Assembly: GCF_045679555.1 (NCBI RefSeq) | Contig: NC_092091.1 | Location: 12,425,918-12,489,917 of the forward strand | Reading direction: 5' to 3' | Source of the DNA: Salvelinus alpinus | Taxonomy: Eukaryota; Chordata; Actinopteri; Salmoniformes; Salmonidae | DNA: 64,000 nucleotides | In this document: in pieces, positions 59,605-64,000 of the stretch | Layout: the number at the start of each line of letters is the position of its first letter | Numbering within the stretch: the stretch's first letter is position 1 | The notes under the pieces: generated by a model | Database searches by the model: none | What the model saw: the letters and a program-made list of their open reading frames with translations, nothing else | Told to the model about the DNA's origin: nothing | Translations under genes and position numbers: made by a program

Positions 59605-59803
59605 AACTCCCGAGTGGCGCAGCGGTCTAAGGCACTGCATCTCAGTGCTAGACGTGTCACTACAGAACTTGGTTCGTTCCCGGGCTGTATCACAACTGGC
59701 CGTGATCGGGAGTCACATAGGGCGCCGCACAATTGGCCCAGCGTCGTCCGGGTTCAGGAAAGGGTTTGGGTTCTTAACTGACTTGCCTAGTTAAATAATT
59801 AAA
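59605..59803 (+). mobile_element. tRNA-derived SINE in insc intron
   Basis: Head CCCGAGTGGCGCAGCGGTCT (box A-like), box B-like GGTTCGTTCCC, GGGCGCCGCACAATTGGCCC body, tail GGTTCTTAACTGACTTGCCT and AGTTAAATAATTAAAAAAA. The sense copy of the family seen in antisense at 16632-16857. Confidence 0.9.
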
Positions 59804-60697
59804 AAAACAGCAGTCAAACAAAAGTCAAATGACCAAAGTTGCTAAGCTTGCTAGATAACCTCCTCCAACTAATGACAGAATATCTCCTATATTTGGCTAG
59901 ATGGAGTTGATGATTATACAGATAGCAGTGCAGCTCATGAATAACGAGGAGATGAAGAGAGGATATGGTTTAAATATCAATGTATCTTAACGGGGACCAA
60001 CTCTAATATCTGCCCTCATACAGTTTGTTGATCACACATTCTCTACCGAAGCTCTCATATGGGCAGCAATACGAGACAGCGCAGAGTAGCGAGGGAAATG
60101 TTTTAGCTGTATTTTGACATGCATAGGCAAAAGACGTGGTTTGATAATGTAACCTATGGATTACAGAATAAAGTTAGGAATTTGTATGCGCGATAGGAGT
60201 CAGGATTTGGGTTGTTTCGCTTCTTCTCTGCTGTACATTTGAACATTGGCCGCATGTAAATGTTCACTATTACAGATCACATAAGCTATTCATGCCAAAA
60301 GCAAAATTCGGACTAAAATAATATGAAAACGAGTCTCTGAGAGCCCCCTGTCTGGTTCCATCTTGGATGGGCTGTTGAAGACATTAGCTGCCTCTGATGA
60401 GCCTCTCCCTCCAGTAGTTCGTGCAGGTTTCCTGTCAAGTGGAATCACAGTTGCACCGTATGATACGGAGTACTCACTTTATCCATTTTAAAATTATGCT
60501 GTGAAAGTCTTGCTTCTGTTACATATAGCTACTCATCCCACAGGACATTTTGTGCGGTTCTCTGTGTGCATAAAGGGATGACCACTAATTGGAGAATGAC
60601 ATTGTTTTCTGCTTTGTGTGGGTGTTCTACTTTCTGTGTGTGTCTAGTGTTTGTCTCATTGTAACCTGAAATGTGTGTTCCTCCTCTTTGAGTGTAG
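59804..60697. other. insc intron, no other feature
   Basis: AT-rich intronic sequence up to the acceptor at 60696-60697; nothing else recognised. Confidence 0.5.
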
Positions 60698-60750
60698 TAT
60701 GAGAAGTCTTTGCTTGAGAAGTGCATGGAGCTGACCACCATAACAGAGAA
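60698..60750 (+). CDS. insc: Protein inscuteable homolog, 53-nt exon
   Basis: Acceptor TTTGAGTGTAG, exon encoding YEKSLLEKCMELTTITE plus two bases of a Lys codon, donor GAGAA|GTAAAA at 60751. Corresponds to the mammalian segment with MEKCSEL. Continues in frame from the 59096 junction (phase 0) and hands on with phase 2. It is short enough to be missed by frame-based gene finding; the first base after the intron at 60866 completes the codon. Predicted alpha-helical linker between LGN-binding region and armadillo domain. Confidence 0.9.
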
Positions 60751-60865
60751 GTAAAACATTCATACAAAAACTTTTACTGACCTCTGAATATTGTCGTACA
60801 CATTTGAATACAGTATCTCACTAAGTGTTTATGTTCAAGGTTTATCCAAACCCTCTCTTCTACAG

Positions 60866-60989
60866 ATGCCTTCATACTGAGGACGAATTCTTCCTGAAGT
60901 CCATGAGGGAGGCCATTAACGAGATTCTCACCGATGTCAGCGATTCATTCAGCCACATGATTGACATGGCCCTGGCCAATGAGATCCAG
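60866..60989 (+). CDS. insc: Protein inscuteable homolog, 124-nt exon
   Basis: Acceptor CTCTCTTCTACAG with a good pyrimidine tract, 115 nt after the previous donor. Encodes CLHTEDEFFLKSMREAINEI then LTDVSDSFSHMIDMALANEI-Q, matching the mammalian helical segment with LKSMKACVSE. The first base (A) completes the split Lys codon; the exon ends in phase 0 with donor CAG|GTATGA at 60990. Entry to the armadillo-type helical domain. Confidence 0.92.
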
Positions 60990-61049
60990 GTATGAGGCTT
61001 TGACCACACCCATAACTCTCTTTTTTAGTCATAATTAGGCCTTCAACAC

Positions 61050-61511
61050 AAATCAAATCAAATCCAAATTTTATTGGTCACATACACATGGTTAGCAGAT
61101 GTTAATGCGAGTGTAGCGAAATGCTTGTGCTTCTAGTTCCGAACGTGCAGTAATATCTAACAAGTAATCTAACAATTTCACAACAACTACCTTATAAACA
61201 CAAGTGTAAAGGAATGAATAAGAATATGTACAAATAAATATATGGATGAGCGATGGCCGAACGGCATAGGCAAGATGCAGTAGATGGTATAGAGTACAGT
61301 ATATACATATGAAATGAGTAATGTAGGGTATGTAAACATTATATAAAGTGGCGTTGTTTAAATTGACTAGTGATACATTTATTACATCCAATTTTTTATT
61401 ATTAAAGTGGCTAGAGATTTGAGTTAGTATGTTGGCAGCAGCTATTCAATGTTAGTGATGGCTGTTTAATAGTCTGATGGCCTTGAGATAGAAGCTGTTT
61501 TTCAGTCTCTC
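61050..61511 (-). mobile_element. LINE 3' tail in insc intron
   Basis: Antisense tail AAATCAAATCAAATCCAAAT, GTTAATGCGAGTGTAGCGAA, TAGGCAAGATGCAGTAGATG through TAGAAGCTGTTTTTCAGTCT: same family as 1-875, truncated just inside the UTR. Shows the single-copy form of the 19-bp unit that is tandemly amplified at 34360. Confidence 0.88.
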
Positions 61512-61546
61512 TTAATTATAATAAATTATCACAACAGTATCAACTG

Positions 61547-62522
61547 CAGTGGTGTAAAGTACTTAAGAGTGGGTTCGTAAATTCAATCTGGAGTGCGCTC
61601 AGAGTGCCCTCTGGGCGTTTGTAAATTCAGAGCGTTGTCTAGCAACAACGGCAGTCAAGCACCCAAACTAACTGGTAACGTTGGCTAGCTTGCTAGCTAT
61701 TTCCAGACACAAATGAGAGAACACCTCCCTCCGACCATTTTACTCGCCTTAGGAGAGCTGGCCAGGCTGATTTCATGTTATCAAGGGTGTTGGTGACTGT
61801 AACTGTGCTGCTAGAAACAATTTAATTACGTTTTTTTTGTCGACGTTTAGTGACACGGGCCCTATTCAACGGGTGTTGAGCGTTCGTAAATTCGTCAGTT
61901 ATTCTGCGCTCTTGTACACTCAGACGAGAGTGCTCTGAAATCGGAGTAGATAGCCACGCACCCTTTACGAACGCACCCTAAGTAAAAATACTTTAAAGTA
62001 CTTTACTTTACTATTTATATTTTGGACAACTTTAACTAACTCCAATGCATTCTTAATGAAAATAATATACTTTTTACTCCGTATGTTTTCCCTGACACCC
62101 AAAAGTACATTTTGAATGCTTAGCAGGACAGGAAAATGGTCAAATCTACGCACTTATCAAGAGAACATCCTTGGTCTTCTCTACCGCCTCTGATCTGGCG
62201 GAAATGCTTAGTTTGTCAATTATATCTGCATGTTGGAGTGTTCCCCTGGCAATCTGTACATTTTAAAAACAAGAAAATAGTGCCGTCTGGTTTGCTTAAT
62301 ATAAGGAATTTGTAATTATATATACTTTTACTTTTGATACTTAAGTATATTTTAGCAATTAAATGTACTTTTAATACTTAACTATATTTAAAACCAAATG
62401 CTTTTAGACTTTTATTTAAGTAGTACTTTACTGGGTGACTTTCACCTTTACTTGAGTAATTTTCTATTAAGGTATCTTTACTTTTACTCATGTATAATAA
62501 TTGGATCTTTTTTCCACCACTG
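61547..62522. mobile_element. hAT-type element with 8-bp target duplication
   Basis: CAGTGGTGTAAAGTACTTAA at the left and TTTTTTCCACCACTG at the right are inverted termini. Flanks are ATCAACTG and ATGAACTG, an 8-bp duplication with one mismatch, the length expected for hAT. The interior is the (AC)TTAAGTA / TTTTACT-rich salmonid repeat. A second element (61566-61977) is nested near the left end. No transposase. Confidence 0.75.
61566..61977. mobile_element. Nested inverted-repeat element
   Basis: AGTGGGTTCGTAAATTCAAT at left and CACCCTTTACGAACGCACCC at right are imperfect inverted ends; it separates GTACTTAAG from AAGTAAAAATAC, which are contiguous in related copies of the host hAT as I recall them. 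GTAAATTCAGAGCGTTGTC motif inside. Confidence 0.6.
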
Positions 62523-62929
<407 letters not shown>

Positions 62930-62943
62930 CCGGTCCTCTCCAG

Positions 62944-63057
62944 ATCCTGATCAGGCAGATTGAGTCGTCAGACAGTGTGTACACCATAGGCAGTGCCATC
63001 AGCAACCTGCTCTCCCTCACCCAGGACGGCCCGCAGCTCTGCAGAATCATCGCTAAG
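62944..63057 (+). CDS. insc: Protein inscuteable homolog, 114-nt exon (first ARM part)
   Basis: Acceptor GGTCCTCTCCAG, exon encoding ILIRQIESSDSVYTIGSAIS then NLLSLTQDGPQLCRIIAK, matching the mammalian start of the armadillo-repeat region (VRKIDASDNIY, LFSLTQEGAPLCRIIAK). Phase 0 at both ends; donor AAG|GTGAGA at 63058. The protein should continue with the armadillo repeats and C-terminus beyond the right edge: the four exons here give about 212 codons of an expected 530-580. Confidence 0.93.
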
Positions 63058-63060
63058 GTG

Positions 63061-63113
63061 AGACACACCCCCTCAGACAGACACACCCCCTCAGACAGAC
63101 ACACCCCTCTGTC
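63061..63113 (+). repeat. 19-bp tandem repeat next to insc donor
   Basis: ACACACCCCCTCAGACAG is repeated two to three times starting 3 nt after the donor GT of the preceding exon. Confidence 0.85.
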
Positions 63114-63494
63114 TGCATATACGTAGGACGACGGTCATCTGAGGGGATGATGCTCTGGGCCGTGTTCATTAGGGAACACAACTGATTTTTTTTTTTACAT
63201 ATCATGCAACGGTGGTGCCTAATGAACATGACCCTGCTACAATCCCCATGTTCACACAGTTCCACCTCTCTTGGCCATCCACTTCCCCATCCCTCCACAT
63301 AAACCATTGGCCCAATCCCAAACAGATCCATGGGCCCCTGTAAATCCCTGTTCACTCTTCCTTGCAGACCGTAAAGGAGCTAAGGATCGGTTTGGGATTG
63401 GGCAATCAGTCCTGCCCACCTACCACCCACCTACCACACTATACATATACAGTATATCTCTACAGCTACATAGTCATATGCTCCAAGAGATAAG
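63114..63494. other. insc intron, no other feature
   Basis: Intronic sequence between tandem repeats; no coding region supported. Confidence 0.45.
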
Positions 63495-64000
63495 AGGGGA
63501 CAGGCCAGACACTACATCCCTGTGGTCATTAGAGGGGACAGGCCAGACACTACATCCCTGTGATCATTAGAGGGGACAGGCCAGACACTACATCCCTGTG
63601 ATCATTAGAGGGGACAGGCCAGACACTACATCCCTGTGGTCATTAGAGGGGACAGGCCAGACACTACATCCCTGTGGTCATTAGAGGGGACAGGCCAGAC
63701 ACTACATCCCTGTGGTCATTAGAGAGGACAGGCCAGACACTACATCCCTGTGGCCATTAGAGGGGACAGGCCAGACACCACATCCCTGTGGTCTTTAGAG
63801 GGGACAGGCCAGACACTACATCCCTGTGGTCATTAGAGGGGACAGGCCAGACACCACATCCCTGTGGTCATTAGAGAGGACAGGCCAGACACCACATCCC
63901 TGTGGTCTTTAGAGGGGACAGGCCAGACACTACATCCCTGTGGTCATTAGAGGGGACAGGCCAGACACTACATCCCTGTGATCATTAGAGGGGACAGGCC
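63495..64000 (+). repeat. 38-bp minisatellite, >13 copies, runs off window
   Basis: Unit AGGGGACAGGCCAGACACTA plus CATCCCTGTGGTCATTAG; starts 63495, 63533, 63571 and so on with strict 38-bp spacing. Variants TGATCATT, GACACCACA, GAGAGGACA and GTCTTTAG. It lies in an insc intron and continues past 64000. Confidence 0.96.

Overview
Vertebrate nuclear DNA, almost certainly from a salmonid fish (Salmo, Oncorhynchus, Salvelinus or a relative). The evidence is many Tc1-like transposons, including one of the Sleeping Beauty lineage, tRNA-derived SINEs with the tail common in salmonids, LINE 3' ends of the HpaI/RSg-1 tail type, long (GT)n tracts, and a vertebrate gene with consensus GT-AG introns. 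Species cannot be settled by reading alone. Most open frames here are accidental, because stop-free minisatellites and (GT)n tracts stay open in several frames.

The one host gene I recognise lies on the + strand at the right end. Four consecutive, phase-compatible exons (58751-59096, 60698-60750, 60866-60989, 62944-63057) encode the N-terminal part of protein inscuteable homolog (insc), the adaptor linking the Par complex to LGN/GPSM2 and G-alpha-i in spindle orientation. The gene runs off the right edge. Two exons have very long (GT)n tracts 11 and 21 nt upstream, where a polypyrimidine tract would normally lie. A further possible exon at 39343-39959 has a good acceptor, a strong-context ATG, about 23 copies of an 8-residue repeat, a GTAAGT donor, and the splice phase the first recognised insc exon needs. 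It could be an alternative first exon or chance.

Layout. 1-11 kb: LINE 3' end, Tc1 remnants, MITEs, a hAT-like element. 11.2-12.4 kb: ~34-bp minisatellite. 14.1-15.9 kb: three-level nest (inverted-repeat element > Sleeping Beauty-type Tc1 > LINE tail). 16.2-18.4 kb: LINE 5' fragment with a SINE inside, then the first of three copies of a CTTCTTG-ended element. 20.0-24.3 kb: SINE, Tc1 with broken transposase, GT tract, 45-bp and 39-bp minisatellites. 24.9-28.0 kb: Tc1 with nested insertions. 28-34.3 kb: mostly unique-looking, no gene recognised. 34.3-36.1 kb: 19-bp satellite grown out of a LINE tail. 36.7-38.3 kb: C-rich ~45-bp minisatellite. 39.3-40 kb: 24-bp coding-like repeat. 40.3-44 kb: Tc1 carrying a CTTCTTG element, then a LINE. 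44.8-47 kb: second LINE split by a SINE. 49-50.8 kb: dead Ty3/Gypsy pol fragment carrying 21 in-frame copies of a 39-bp unit. 51.1-52.6 kb: third CTTCTTG element. 53-58.6 kb: SINE, Tc1 MITE and simple repeats. 58.7-64 kb: insc exons, whose introns hold a SINE, a LINE tail, a hAT with target duplication and a 38-bp minisatellite running off the window.

The main theme is birth of minisatellites from transposon sequence (LINE tail, Gypsy pol, a dispersed element) and close packing of tandem repeats around insc exons. No rRNA, functional tRNA gene, CRISPR array or bacterial-type operon was seen.
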